Of a DNA stretch of 64,000 bases, positions 16,957-25,781 are shown one piece after another. Location of the stretch: positions 62,001-126,000 of the forward strand of contig NZ_BAABLK010000006.1 of NCBI RefSeq assembly GCF_039544305.1, in the 5' to 3' direction. Each line of letters opens with the position of its first letter. Position 1 is the stretch's first letter. The position numbers and the translations under genes were made by a program. Source of the DNA: Paeniglutamicibacter antarcticus_C (lineage in GTDB: Bacteria > Actinomycetota > Actinomycetes > Actinomycetales > Micrococcaceae). The notes under the pieces were generated by a model, which saw nothing but the letters and a program-made list of their open reading frames with translations, ran no database searches and was not told the DNA's origin.

Positions 16957-16976
16957 CTAGTGATTCAAATCACTAG
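16957..16976. promoter_or_regulatory. 20-bp palindromic operator between divergent catabolic genes
   Basis: Perfect 9-bp arms CTAGTGATT/AATCACTAG with a 2-bp centre. It sits 82 bp upstream of the acyl-CoA dehydrogenase ATG and 38 bp upstream of the acyl-CoA synthetase ATG. A TATACT box for the minus promoter lies at 16948-16953 and a TACTAT box for the plus promoter at 16984-16989. A protein bound here would cover both promoters. The marR gene at 18783 is the obvious candidate repressor. Confidence 0.7.
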
Positions 16977-17014
16977 GGCTTCCTACTATTTAGAACCCGG
17001 GCGAAAGGACGGCA

Positions 17015-18730
17015 ATGACCGTTACCGAAGAATTCCGTGCCGCACGTGACCGTCTCCTTGAACTGCGCACCGACTACGCCGGAGCCAAACAGGAGTTCCG
17101 ATGGCCTGAATTCACCGAGTTCAACTTCGGACTCGACTGGTTCGACCAGATCGCCAAGGACCCTGCCCGCGCCCGCACCAACGCGCTGGTCATTGTGGAG
17201 AAAGACGGTTCATCAACGCGCTGCACATGGGCGGAGCTATCGGCCCGGTCCAACCAGGTCGCCAACTGGATGCGTTCAATCGGGATGAAACGCGGCGAGA
17301 AAATGATCGTCATGCTCGGCAACCGGGTGGAACTCTGGGAAATAATGCTCGCGGGCATCAAGCTGGGCATGGTCATGATCCCCACGACCACACAGATGAC
17401 CCCCGCAGACCTGCAGGATCGGGTTGATCGCGGCGATGCCCGCTGGGCCTTGGCCGGAAGCGCAGACACCGAAAAGTTCAGCAAGGTCCTCGGGGACTAC
17501 ACGGTGATCCACGTGGACGCCGACGCACCCCAGGACGCCATCAGCTACGCCGACAGCAGCGGTTTTCCAACGGAGTTCGTTCCGGAGGTTCCCACCAAGG
17601 CCGACGAAACCCTCCTTCTGTACTTCACCTCCGGCACCACATCAAAGGCGAAACTGGTCGAACACACCCATACGTCGTATCCTGTCGGGCACCTGAGCAC
17701 GATGTTCTGGATAGGACTGGAGCCAGGGGACGTGCACCTGAATGTCGCTTCGCCCGGATGGGCCAAGCATGCCTGGAGCAACTTCTTCACCCCGTGGATC
17801 GCCGAAGCCACCGTCTTGCTCTACAACTATGACCGGTTCGACGCCAAGGCGCTCATGGCCCAGATGGATGCCGAATCCGTCACCAGCTTCTGCGCACCGC
17901 CCACGGTGTGGCGACTGCTAATCCAAGCCGACCTCACAGCGCTCAGGCATCCCCCGGCCAAGCTCGTCTCTGCCGGCGAACCACTGAACGCCGTGGTCAT
18001 CGACCAGGTCGCCCGCGCCTGGGGCCAAACGATTCGTGATGGCTTCGGGCAGACCGAGACCACCGTGCAGATCGCCAACCCTCCGGGGCTCCCCATCAAG
18101 ATCGGCGCCATGGGCCGCCCGATGCCCGGCTATGACGTCGTGCTCATCAATCCGGGCAGCGGCGAGCCCGGCCCGGAGGGCGAAATCTGTTTGCGGATCG
18201 ATCCGCTCCCGCTGGGACTGATGAAATCCTACTTCGGCGACGCGGAAAAGACAGCGGATGCCTTCCGCGACGGGGTTTACCACACGGGGGACATGGCCGA
18301 GATCGACGATCAGGGGATCATCACCTACGTTGGCCGCGGTGATGATGTGTTCAAGTCCAGCGACTACAGGCTCAGTCCCTTCGAACTGGAGTCGGTGCTG
18401 ATCCAACATCCGGCGGTGGCGGAGGCAGCGGTGATTCCCTCCCCGGACGCACTACGGCTCTCTGTCCCCAAGGCCTTTGTGGTCACGGCCGAGGGCTATG
18501 AGCCATCAGCAGAGATTGCCGAGAGCATCTTGCTCCACTGCAGGGAAAACCTTGCCCCCTACAAACGGATCAGACGCCTTGAATTCACCGAACTGCCAAA
18601 GACCATTTCGGGAAAGATCCGCAGGGTGGAGCTGCGCCGAACCGAGGCCGCGCGCTACGAGGGCGCCTCCGAACTCGCAACCGAGGGCGTCGAGTACCGC
18701 GACGATGACTTCCCGTCCCTGAAATCCTGA
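17015..18730 (+). CDS. AMP-forming acyl-CoA synthetase (medium-chain/acetate type)
   Basis: A 571-residue ANL-superfamily ligase that activates a carboxylic acid to its CoA thioester via an acyl-AMP. The P-loop reads TSGTTSKAK (usual form TSGTTGxPK), with the Lys kept. Then come GFGQTETT, YHTGDMAEID, GRGDDVFKSSDYRLSPFELE and the A10 motif ELPKTISGKIRR with the catalytic Lys. The overall pattern fits medium-chain acyl-CoA synthetases. The ATG has GAAAGGA upstream. It is divergent from the acyl-CoA dehydrogenase and 52 bp before marR. The substrate is unknown. Confidence 0.9.
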   Translation: MTVTEEFRAARDRLLELRTDYAGAKQEFRWPEFTEFNFGLDWFDQIAKDPARARTNALVIVEKDGSSTRCTWAELSARSNQVANWMRSIGMKRGEKMIVMLGNRVELWEIMLAGIKLGMVMIPTTTQMTPADLQDRVDRGDARWALAGSADTEKFSKVLGDYTVIHVDADAPQDAISYADSSGFPTEFVPEVPTKADETLLLYFTSGTTSKAKLVEHTHTSYPVGHLSTMFWIGLEPGDVHLNVASPGWAKHAWSNFFTPWIAEATVLLYNYDRFDAKALMAQMDAESVTSFCAPPTVWRLLIQADLTALRHPPAKLVSAGEPLNAVVIDQVARAWGQTIRDGFGQTETTVQIANPPGLPIKIGAMGRPMPGYDVVLINPGSGEPGPEGEICLRIDPLPLGLMKSYFGDAEKTADAFRDGVYHTGDMAEIDDQGIITYVGRGDDVFKSSDYRLSPFELESVLIQHPAVAEAAVIPSPDALRLSVPKAFVVTAEGYEPSAEIAESILLHCRENLAPYKRIRRLEFTELPKTISGKIRRVELRRTEAARYEGASELATEGVEYRDDDFPSLKS

Positions 18731-18782
18731 TCCGGCACGGGGCTTGGATAAGCTGGGGCACGAGTTCGAATCGGAGTGAAAA

Positions 18783-19304
18783 TTGAGCCAACCACTATCG
18801 CGCGATCCCATTCTTGAAGCCCAACGCAATTGGGAGCGCCACGGATGGGGCGACGTTGCCGAACCGATGGCCGCGATCACCGCCCTGATGAGGACGCAAC
18901 AGATCTTTTTGCAGCGCGCGGAAACAGTGCTCAAGCCTTTTGGCCTCACTTTCGCCCGTTACGAGATGCTCGCGCTGCTCAGCTTCACCCGCGACGGCGC
19001 CTTGGCCATGAACAGGGCCAGCGCGCTGCTCCAGGTGCATGCAACATCGGTGACCAACGTCGTGGACCGTCTGGAACGCGCCGGGCTTGTGGCTCGAACC
19101 AAGCACCCGACAGACAAGCGAACCACGCTCATTGCCCTGTCCGAACAGGGCCGGGACTTGGCCGCCGCCGCTACCCTTGAACTCAATACGCGGGTCTTTG
19201 CCGAGTCAGGCCTCTCCGACCGTGATATCGGCACGATGATCCGGATATTCGCGAAATTCCGTCGGGATGCCGGGGATTTCTCCGACCAGCAAGACAGCGA
19301 ATAG
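18783..19304 (+). CDS. MarR-family transcriptional regulator
   Basis: A 173-residue MarR repressor starting at TTG 18783 behind GGAGTGAAAA. The DNA-binding part is visible as MNRASALLQVHATSVTNVVD (HTH) and RTKHPTDKRTTLIALSEQG (wing with the conserved D-x-R). Co-transcribed with the upstream acyl-CoA synthetase, it likely controls that gene and the divergent dehydrogenase through the palindrome at 16957-16976, with an acyl-CoA or the free acid as ligand (inference). Confidence 0.9.
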   Translation: MSQPLSRDPILEAQRNWERHGWGDVAEPMAAITALMRTQQIFLQRAETVLKPFGLTFARYEMLALLSFTRDGALAMNRASALLQVHATSVTNVVDRLERAGLVARTKHPTDKRTTLIALSEQGRDLAAAATLELNTRVFAESGLSDRDIGTMIRIFAKFRRDAGDFSDQQDSE

Positions 19305-19724
19305 CGCGCACCACCCTCACACGCCACGGGCAGGGCCGATTTCTAGAAACGTCGATGTGCAGCTGCCCCGATTCGCCGGTGGCACCCGTCAACATTCCAA
19401 TGGTGTCGCACCCGCACGCCCTTCCCCCAGGCGCAACCAACAAGGACGGTCCGGCTTCGGTCGAGCCTGGCGGAGCGCATCACTGCTCGACCTACATGAG
19501 GCGCTCGTTGCGCCGGCGCGCCAGGCCCGGTCCCCTTCGCCGCACTTGGGATCAGGTCAAACGAACTCGCCCCGGAACGATCCCGATGGACGCCGGAAGA
19601 ACTTGTGCACAGGCAAGACATCGGGCTCAGGCCAGGCCCCTCGCCGCTGTGCGTCGTTGGCCATCCCGGACCGATTCCCCGCCCAAGCACATCCTTCCCA
19701 TGCCTGGTCTTCGTCTTTCCACTG
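19305..19724. other. Non-coding stretch upstream of the nrd promoter
   Basis: About 420 bp between marR and the nrd regulatory boxes. Open frames here have no ribosome sites or family-like patterns. I see no RNA gene or repeat in it. Confidence 0.5.
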
Positions 19725-19778
19725 AAAGTACGTCTATCCGTACTTTTAAGTTCGTGATGTGGTACTACTATATGTAGT
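19725..19778. promoter_or_regulatory. Twin inverted repeats upstream of nrdI (candidate NrdR boxes)
   Basis: Two AT-rich inverted repeats lie in tandem. The first has arms AAAGTAC/GTACTTT with an 8-bp centre (19725-19746); the second reads ACTAC-TATAT-GTAGT (19764-19778). Their centres are about 35 bp apart. Paired boxes with a TATAT core upstream of RNR operons are the hallmark of NrdR control. The fit to the NrdR consensus is partial, so another regulator is possible. Confidence 0.5.
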
Positions 19779-19849
19779 GCCTATTCCTTATGCCCCCCAC
19801 AAGGGGTAGTGCATCACCGAGACACCGGCACGCGAAAGAAGGAGCTCCT

Positions 19850-20344
19850 ATGGGTCCCGAAACAATGGCTCTGGCAGATCCAGGCCTACATCCGACGGCG
19901 CTTCAGCCCGAAGGCACTCCAGACCTCGTACTCTTCTCAAGCGCTTCGCAAAACACCCTGCGCTTCGTGGACCGTCTCGATCGACCTGCCGCACGCATAC
20001 CACTGCGGCCCCGTCTCGAAGCAGGCCTTCAGGTCACCCGGCCATTCGTGCTCGTCGTGCCGACATACGGAGGCGGAGCTCACTCGGGAGCCGTGCCGAA
20101 GCAAGTCGCCAGCTTCCTGAACGACCGGCAGAACCGAAAACTGCTACGCGGAGTCATCACTGCAGGAAACACAAACTTCGGCGAGCACTATTGCTTGGCC
20201 GGACCGGTAATCTCGGCCAAATGCCAGGTCCCGGAACTGTACCGGTTCGAGCTGCTGGGCACGGATCGCGACGTTGAACGAGTCAATGACGGCCTCACCA
20301 GGTTCTGGGACGAAGCCGCAATCCGAGAGAAGGACAAGAAGTGA
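19850..20344 (+). CDS. nrdI: Flavodoxin-like RNR activator NrdI
   Basis: A 164-residue NrdI. From ATG 19850, behind a strong AAGGAG site, a ~27-residue leader precedes the flavodoxin-like fold: FMN phosphate loop FSSASQNT, then VPTYGGG and the 3' block GNTNFGEHYCLAG. NrdI delivers an oxidant to NrdF. With a QSK-type NrdF downstream, the expected job is superoxide-driven conversion of the radical tyrosine to DOPA rather than Mn2 cofactor assembly. It overlaps nrdE by 4 bp (GTGA). No nrdH glutaredoxin gene lies beside it. Confidence 0.93.
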   Translation: MGPETMALADPGLHPTALQPEGTPDLVLFSSASQNTLRFVDRLDRPAARIPLRPRLEAGLQVTRPFVLVVPTYGGGAHSGAVPKQVASFLNDRQNRKLLRGVITAGNTNFGEHYCLAGPVISAKCQVPELYRFELLGTDRDVERVNDGLTRFWDEAAIREKDKK

Positions 20345-22503
20345 CTATCACCGCCCCCGCCATCGAGAAAACCACGCAAAAGGGGATCGGAGCACGTGCG
20401 GACCATCATGCCCTCAACGCGGCACTGAACCTCTTCGCTTCCGATGGCTCAATCCAGTTCGAGAAGGACCACGAGGCACTTCGGGCCTATTTTGCACAAC
20501 ATGTGCTGCCGAACACGCTCCGTTTCGACAGCCTTGAGGAAAAGGTCGCTTTCCTGATCGAGAACGACTACTACGAGGAAGCGTTCATCCGATCCTGGGA
20601 CTGGGGATTCGTCAAGGACCTCTACCTGCGCGCCACCGAAGCGAACCACAGATTCGCGTCGTTTCTCGGCGCATTCAAGTACTACAGCTCCTACGCCCTG
20701 AAGACCTTCGATGGCTCGCAGTACCTGGAGGACTACGCAGATCGCGTTGTGACAACCGCCCTTTTCCTCGGCCAGGGCGACGAAAAGCTCGCGACGAAAT
20801 TGGTTGATGAGATCATCTCGGGCAGGTTCCAACCTGCCACCCCGACGTTCCTCAACGCCGGTAAGAAGCAGCGAGGCGAGCTGGTCTCCTGTTTCCTGCT
20901 TCGGATGGAAGACAACCTGGAATCCATTGGCCGCAGCGTCAACTCCGCCCTGCAACTGTCCAAGCGTGGCGGCGGAGTCGCACTGCTGATGACCAACCTG
21001 CGCGAGGCGGGTGCACCGATCAAGCAAATCCAGAACCAGGCCTCCGGAGTCGTGCCGGTCATGAAGATCCTGGAAGATTCCTTCTCCTATGCAAACCAGC
21101 TCGGGGCCAGGCAAGGCGCCGGTGCCGTGTACCTGCACGCGCACCACCCGGACATCCTCCAGTTCCTCGACACCAAACGGGAAAACGCGGATGAGAAGAT
21201 CCGGATCAAGACCCTTTCCCTCGGCGTCGTGATCCCCGACATCACCTTCGACCTGGCGCGCGACAACAAGGACATGCACTTGTTCAGCCCCTACGACGTC
21301 GAACGTGAATACGGCATTCCGCTGTCGGACCTCTCGGTGGGTGCCAACTATGCCCAGATGGTCGCTAACCCGCGTATCCGCAAGACAACAACAAGTGCCC
21401 GGGGGTTCTTCAGGACGCTCGCCGAGCTCCAGTTCGAATCCGGCTACCCGTATGTCATGTTCGAAGACACCGTGAACCGGGCCAACCCCATCTCCGGATG
21501 GATCAACATGTCCAACTTGTGCAGCGAGATCCTGCAAGTCAACACCCCCTCAAGCTATGACGCGGCCATCGGTTACAAGCATGTGGGACGGGACATCTCC
21601 TGCAACCTCGGCTCAATGAACATCGCCCAGGTGATGAAGCAGGGGGACTTCGGGGCAACTGTCGATACGGCGGTGCGCGGCCTGTCCAGCGTGTCCGACC
21701 AGTCGGACCTCGACGCCGTGCCCTCGGTGGCTGCCGGTAACGCCGCCAGCCACGCCATCGGCCTGGGCCAAATGAATCTCCATGGCTACCTAGGATCCCA
21801 GCGCATCAAATACGGCAGCGCCGAGGGGGTCGATTTCACCAACATCTACTTCTACACGGTGACATACCACGCACTGCTGGCCTCCAACCGGATCGCACGA
21901 GAGCGGGCTGCCACGTTCGCTGGTTTCGCCGACTCGGCCTATGCCGATGGCAGCTACTTCGAGAAGTACACCGAACAGACATGGGCGCCGGCCACCGAAC
22001 GCGTCCGCCAGCTTTTCTCCGCTTCCGGCGTGCACGTCCCCACCCAGCACGACTGGCGTGAGCTAAAGGCCTCGGTCCGGGAACACGGGATCTACAACGC
22101 GTACCTGCAAGCAGTTCCACCCACCGGGTCGATCTCCTACATCAACAACGCCACCGCCTCGATCCACCCCATTGCGGCGAAGATCGAGATCCGCAAGGAA
22201 GGAAAACTCGGACGCGTCTACTTCCCCGCCCCGCACATGGACAACTCAAACCTCGAGTTCTTCGAGGACGCTTACGAAATCGGCTACGAAAAGATCATAG
22301 ACACCTATGCAGCAGCCACCCAGCACGTCGACCAGGGGCTCAGCTGCACCCTGTTCTTCCGAGACACGGCAACGACTCGCGATATCAACAGGGCCCAGAT
22401 CCATGCGTGGCGAAAAGGCATCAAATCCCTCTACTACATCCGGATGCGCCAACTCGCACTCGCCGGAACCGAGATCGAAAACTGTGTCTCTTGCACCCTC
22501 TGA
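20341..22503 (+). CDS. nrdE: Ribonucleotide reductase large subunit NrdE
   Basis: A 720-residue NrdE, the catalytic alpha subunit reducing ribonucleoside diphosphates. The visible active-site parts are Cys184 (LVSCFLL), the Asn392-x-Cys394-x-Glu396 triad (NLCSEI), PTGSISYINN, and the C-terminal redox pair Cys715/Cys718 (ENCVSCTL). There is no N-terminal ATP cone of the NrdA type, as expected for NrdE. It starts at GTG 20341, overlapping the nrdI stop. Its partner NrdF is 25 bp downstream. Although NrdE looks normal, the partner is of the metal-free type. Confidence 0.96.
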   Translation: MTITAPAIEKTTQKGIGARADHHALNAALNLFASDGSIQFEKDHEALRAYFAQHVLPNTLRFDSLEEKVAFLIENDYYEEAFIRSWDWGFVKDLYLRATEANHRFASFLGAFKYYSSYALKTFDGSQYLEDYADRVVTTALFLGQGDEKLATKLVDEIISGRFQPATPTFLNAGKKQRGELVSCFLLRMEDNLESIGRSVNSALQLSKRGGGVALLMTNLREAGAPIKQIQNQASGVVPVMKILEDSFSYANQLGARQGAGAVYLHAHHPDILQFLDTKRENADEKIRIKTLSLGVVIPDITFDLARDNKDMHLFSPYDVEREYGIPLSDLSVGANYAQMVANPRIRKTTTSARGFFRTLAELQFESGYPYVMFEDTVNRANPISGWINMSNLCSEILQVNTPSSYDAAIGYKHVGRDISCNLGSMNIAQVMKQGDFGATVDTAVRGLSSVSDQSDLDAVPSVAAGNAASHAIGLGQMNLHGYLGSQRIKYGSAEGVDFTNIYFYTVTYHALLASNRIARERAATFAGFADSAYADGSYFEKYTEQTWAPATERVRQLFSASGVHVPTQHDWRELKASVREHGIYNAYLQAVPPTGSISYINNATASIHPIAAKIEIRKEGKLGRVYFPAPHMDNSNLEFFEDAYEIGYEKIIDTYAAATQHVDQGLSCTLFFRDTATTRDINRAQIHAWRKGIKSLYYIRMRQLALAGTEIENCVSCTL

Positions 22504-22528
22504 TCACTACAGACAAGGAATAACCACC

Positions 22529-23566
22529 ATGACGACAACCACGAACTCGACGGCCACGAACATGTCGGCTTTCGCAGCCTCCGTCACTCCTCCGGGCTAC
22601 CGCCTGGATCCCTCCGCCCGGCTGCGCCCGATCAACTGGAACCGGATCATCGATGACAAGGACCCGGAAGTCTGGAACCGGTTAACCGCAAACTTCTGGC
22701 TTCCCGAGAAGGTCCCGCTGTCCAACGACATCCCGGCCTGGAAGCGGATGACCCAGGAGGAACGGACCCTCACCATGAGGGTCTTCACGGGGCTGACGAT
22801 GCTCGACACCATCCAGGCGACCGTCGGTGAGATCTCCCAGATCCAGGACGCACAAACCGAACACGAGGAAGCGGTCTACACGAACATCGCGTTCATGCAG
22901 GCAGTGCACGCACGCTCCTACTCCAGTGTCTTTTCCACGCTCGCCAGCACCCCGGAGATCGATGATGCCTACCGATGGGCAGTGGGCAACGACCTTCTCC
23001 AGGAACGCTCAAAGAAGGTGCTGCAGCACTACTACGGCAACGATCCGCTCAAGCGCAAGGTGGCATCGACCCTCCTGTCCTCGCTCCTGCTGTATGCCGG
23101 CTTCTACCTTCCGTTGCATTTCTCGGTGCACGCGACACTGACCAACACCGCCGACATGGTCAGGCTCATCCTGAGGGACAAGGCCGTGCATGGCTATTAC
23201 TCCGGATACAAGTTCCAGCGTGGCCTTGAAACCAAGACCCTGGCCGAGCAGGAGGAGATACGCGGGTTCACCTACACGCTCCTGGAAGAGCTCTATGAGC
23301 TGGAGCTCCAGTACTCCGGCGAGCTCTACGAACCCCTGGGACTCATGGACGATGTCGCCGTCTTCGTTCGCTACAACGCCAACAAGGCGCTGATGAACCT
23401 GGGCTACCCGGAACGGTTCTCCGCCAAGGAGACAGAGGTCAACCTTGAGATCCTTGCGGCGTTGTCCCCGGGGTCCAACGAAAACCATGACTTCTTCTCC
23501 GGTTCTGGCTCCTCGTACATCATCGGGAAGGGGGAAGACACCAGCGACGACGACTGGGATTTCTAG
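22529..23566 (+). CDS. nrdF: Class Ie-type (QSK) radical subunit NrdF
   Basis: A 345-residue NrdF starting at ATG 22529 behind AAGGAA. Of the six metal ligands of ordinary NrdF, three glutamates are replaced: Gln124 (FMQAVHARSY, usually FMEsVH), Ser184 (STLLSSLLLY, usually TLLES) and Lys218 (LRDKAVHGYY, usually RDEAVH). Asp93, His127 and His221 remain, and the radical Tyr131 is kept. Spacings 124-184-218 equal the 98-158-192 of E. coli NrdF, so the alignment is secure. Gln-Ser-Lys is the QSK signature of class Ie, the metal-free DOPA-radical RNR first shown in Mycoplasma (VPK form). The C-terminus DDDWDF, which docks on NrdE, is normal. Activity is inferred. Confidence 0.95.
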   Translation: MTTTTNSTATNMSAFAASVTPPGYRLDPSARLRPINWNRIIDDKDPEVWNRLTANFWLPEKVPLSNDIPAWKRMTQEERTLTMRVFTGLTMLDTIQATVGEISQIQDAQTEHEEAVYTNIAFMQAVHARSYSSVFSTLASTPEIDDAYRWAVGNDLLQERSKKVLQHYYGNDPLKRKVASTLLSSLLLYAGFYLPLHFSVHATLTNTADMVRLILRDKAVHGYYSGYKFQRGLETKTLAEQEEIRGFTYTLLEELYELELQYSGELYEPLGLMDDVAVFVRYNANKALMNLGYPERFSAKETEVNLEILAALSPGSNENHDFFSGSGSSYIIGKGEDTSDDDWDF

Positions 23567-23710
23567 AACCCGGAAAGGATGGACACGGCAGCAGGTCTCG
23601 GGAACTGCCAAAAGTGCTTGCCGTGGCTCTCGCTACCCGGCACGGAGAAGGGACCCTGGAATCACCCGGACCGCTTCCCACTACGTTTTCACAGGACGAC
23701 ACCGACACAA

Positions 23711-23744
23711 ATGCCACAGCCCAACAAGCGTGGGACTGTGGCAT
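23711..23744. terminator. Bidirectional hairpin between nrdF and the ABC gene
   Basis: 9-bp arms ATGCCACAG/CTGTGGCAT, extended inside by CCCA/TGGG across a one-base bulge. It sits between convergent genes and probably ends both transcripts. Confidence 0.6.
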
Positions 23745-23769
23745 CCGGGAGCACCGGAACGGTTCTCTT

Positions 23770-24498
23770 CTAGGCTCCGACTAGCTCCGGCAGTGCGAGG
23801 ATCCCGTCGCGCATGGAAGCAACAGAGTCGGTAAGCGAAACAAATTCAGTGTCGTGCGTGACCATGACGGTGGCCACCGAGAACTCCTTGGTCACCTGCA
23901 CCAGAAGACGCACGATGGACTCGCTCCGGGTATGGTCCAAGGCAGCGGTGGGCTCATCCACGAGCAGCACCTTCGGCTCTCCCATTAGCGCCCGGGCAAT
24001 GTTGACGCGTTGGCGCTGGCCTCCGGAGAGCTGGTGCGGGCGTTTCTTGGCGCTGTCGGCCAGCCCCACGATATCCAACAGTTCCAGGGCCCGCACCTTG
24101 GCCGGCTTCAGCGGTTTTCCGCGCAGATGGTCGGAAATCATCAGTTGTTCCACTGCTGTGAGCGAAGCGAGCAGATTGGGCTGCTGGAAAATGATGCCTA
24201 CCTTCTCGCGACGCAACGTGGTCATCTGGGAGTCATTCAGATCGCTGGCCGTTGTCCCGTCGATGATGACCAATCCGCTGGTGGGGCGGATCAATGTTGC
24301 CGCGGCGGCAAGCAGGGAGGACTTGCCCGAACCCGAGGGGCCGATCAGCGAGAGCACCTGTCCCGCTCCGACCGCCAAGTCGACGCTGTCCAGAGCCTTG
24401 ATGGTGCCCTCACCGTCGGGGTATTCAAGGCTTAGATCGATCAGTTGCAGGGGCATGTTGCCGGTTGTGGTCTTCGGGGTGGTGGCGGTGGTATCCAT
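23770..24498 (-). CDS. ABC transporter ATP-binding protein (MacB/LolD/DevA type)
   Basis: A 242-residue ATPase. Walker A is GPSGSGKSS, the Q-loop IFQQPNLL, the signature LSGGQRQR, Walker B VLLVDEPTAALD and the H-loop VTHD. It belongs to the family that works with FtsX/MacB-like permeases in export or envelope remodelling. The ATG at 24498 follows AAAGGA. It lies 71 bp after its permease gene on the same strand. Confidence 0.9.
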   Translation of the reverse strand: MDTTATTPKTTTGNMPLQLIDLSLEYPDGEGTIKALDSVDLAVGAGQVLSLIGPSGSGKSSLLAAAATLIRPTSGLVIIDGTTASDLNDSQMTTLRREKVGIIFQQPNLLASLTAVEQLMISDHLRGKPLKPAKVRALELLDIVGLADSAKKRPHQLSGGQRQRVNIARALMGEPKVLLVDEPTAALDHTRSESIVRLLVQVTKEFSVATVMVTHDTEFVSLTDSVASMRDGILALPELVGA

Positions 24499-24569
24499 GG
24501 AAATCCTTTACGGAGCTAACGGGGAGGAATGGGGAAAGCACGAAGCGGTGCGTGGCGCTTTGAGCGGTA

Positions 24570-25685
24570 CTAGTTGCCGCCCAGGGCAATCAGCGCATCG
24601 ACCTTGGTGACCCGGGAAACGGCGAGCGCCGCTCCGGCGAGGCCCAGGACTACGACCCCTAAAATCGGCAAGAGCGTAGTGGCTGTGCTGAGCAGGAAGG
24701 GCGCGGCCTTGGCAGCAAAGGCGCCGCCGAGTATACCGATGCCTCCGCCGATCCCGGCACCCAGCAGCAACACGATGCTTGCCTGGGTGATGGCGTCCTT
24801 CAGGACGTAGCTGCCCGAGCCGCCCAGGGCCTTGAGTACGGCGATGTCGCGGGTGCGCTGTACGGTCCAAACCGTGAGGAACGCCAAGATGACCAGAGCC
24901 GAGATTCCGTAGAGGAAGGCCTGCATCATCAGCAGCGAACCGTTTTCGCTCTTGTAGGAGCCCAAAGCGGCGTATGAACCGGTACGCGTCGTGCTCACGG
25001 TGGACGCTGCGGCGTTTGCGGCGTCGGTGTCAACGGTTGCGCCGTCCTGGTTGGTGACGGCTATAACGGTTCCTGCCTGGGTTTCATCGCCCAGGTGGGC
25101 CAACTTGGTCCACGAATCTTGGTCTGTATAGGCCACCGAGTTGTGTGAGTACCAGCGATCCGCGTCAATTCCGCCGATCCTTAGGTTGACTCCAGCCATC
25201 GAGACGGTGTCTCCGATGTGCAGCGAAAGGTCCTTTGCCACAGATTCACCGATGACAACTTCCCCGTCCGCCACGGGTAGGGGTGCTAGGGAACTGCCTG
25301 CCGGGATGCCGAAGACAGCGACGTTGGTGGTTCCGGTACTGGTCTTGGACCCGGCAGCCGAACCCTGGAAGCGCGTCTGTGTGATGCCGAGGGCCTCGGC
25401 CGAGGCGACGCCTGGACGGTTGGCCCATGCGGTGACCTGTTCGGAGGTGACCTGGCTTTCGGTGAACGAGGCCTTGGGGTCGTTGCCGCTTGCTGCGCCA
25501 AAGACGACCGAGTCCACCAGCTTCGTCGCGGAACCAAGGTTCTTCAATGCGGAGGTGGATTGATCGCCTAGGCCGGCGGTCAACCCGGAAAGCATGACCA
25601 ACAACAGCGTGATGAGAGCGACCACCGAGCCCATAAGCGCGAAGCGGCCCTTGGCGAAACGGATGTCGCGTATTGCAAGAAACAC
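24570..25685 (-). CDS. FtsX/MacB-like ABC transporter permease
   Basis: About 371 residues with the four-helix FtsX/MacB layout. TM1 is near the start (FALMGSVVALITLLLVMLSG), followed by a large extracytoplasmic domain (about residues 50-240). Three C-terminal TM helices surround VWTVQRTRDIAVLKALGGSG, the conserved cytoplasmic loop. GTG 25685 (MFLAIRDIRFAKGRF) is chosen because this is where the conserved sequence begins; ATG 25721 would add 12 residues. It is transcribed with the ATPase from a promoter next to a TetR-like palindrome. Confidence 0.88.
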   Translation of the reverse strand: MFLAIRDIRFAKGRFALMGSVVALITLLLVMLSGLTAGLGDQSTSALKNLGSATKLVDSVVFGAASGNDPKASFTESQVTSEQVTAWANRPGVASAEALGITQTRFQGSAAGSKTSTGTTNVAVFGIPAGSSLAPLPVADGEVVIGESVAKDLSLHIGDTVSMAGVNLRIGGIDADRWYSHNSVAYTDQDSWTKLAHLGDETQAGTVIAVTNQDGATVDTDAANAAASTVSTTRTGSYAALGSYKSENGSLLMMQAFLYGISALVILAFLTVWTVQRTRDIAVLKALGGSGSYVLKDAITQASIVLLLGAGIGGGIGILGGAFAAKAAPFLLSTATTLLPILGVVVLGLAGAALAVSRVTKVDALIALGGN

Positions 25686-25781
25686 GGTAGGAATTCTCTT
25701 TCGGTGGATGGTTCGGGGCATTTGCCACTGGCAAGTCCCCCTTCTCTTATCTCCATCCTCCGTTTTTCCGGTCCCCTGCAC

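Noticed and set aside
17015..18730. P-loop TSGTTSKAK as an inactivating change in the acyl-CoA synthetase
   Set aside because: The Lys is kept and similar variants occur in active family members; other core motifs are intact.
19305..19724. Possible gene between marR and nrdI
   Set aside because: Frames on both strands lack start signals and protein-like composition.
22504..22528. Missing nrdH as sign of a deletion
   Set aside because: The junction is tight and normal. nrdH is often located elsewhere, and class Ie operons do not need it adjacent.
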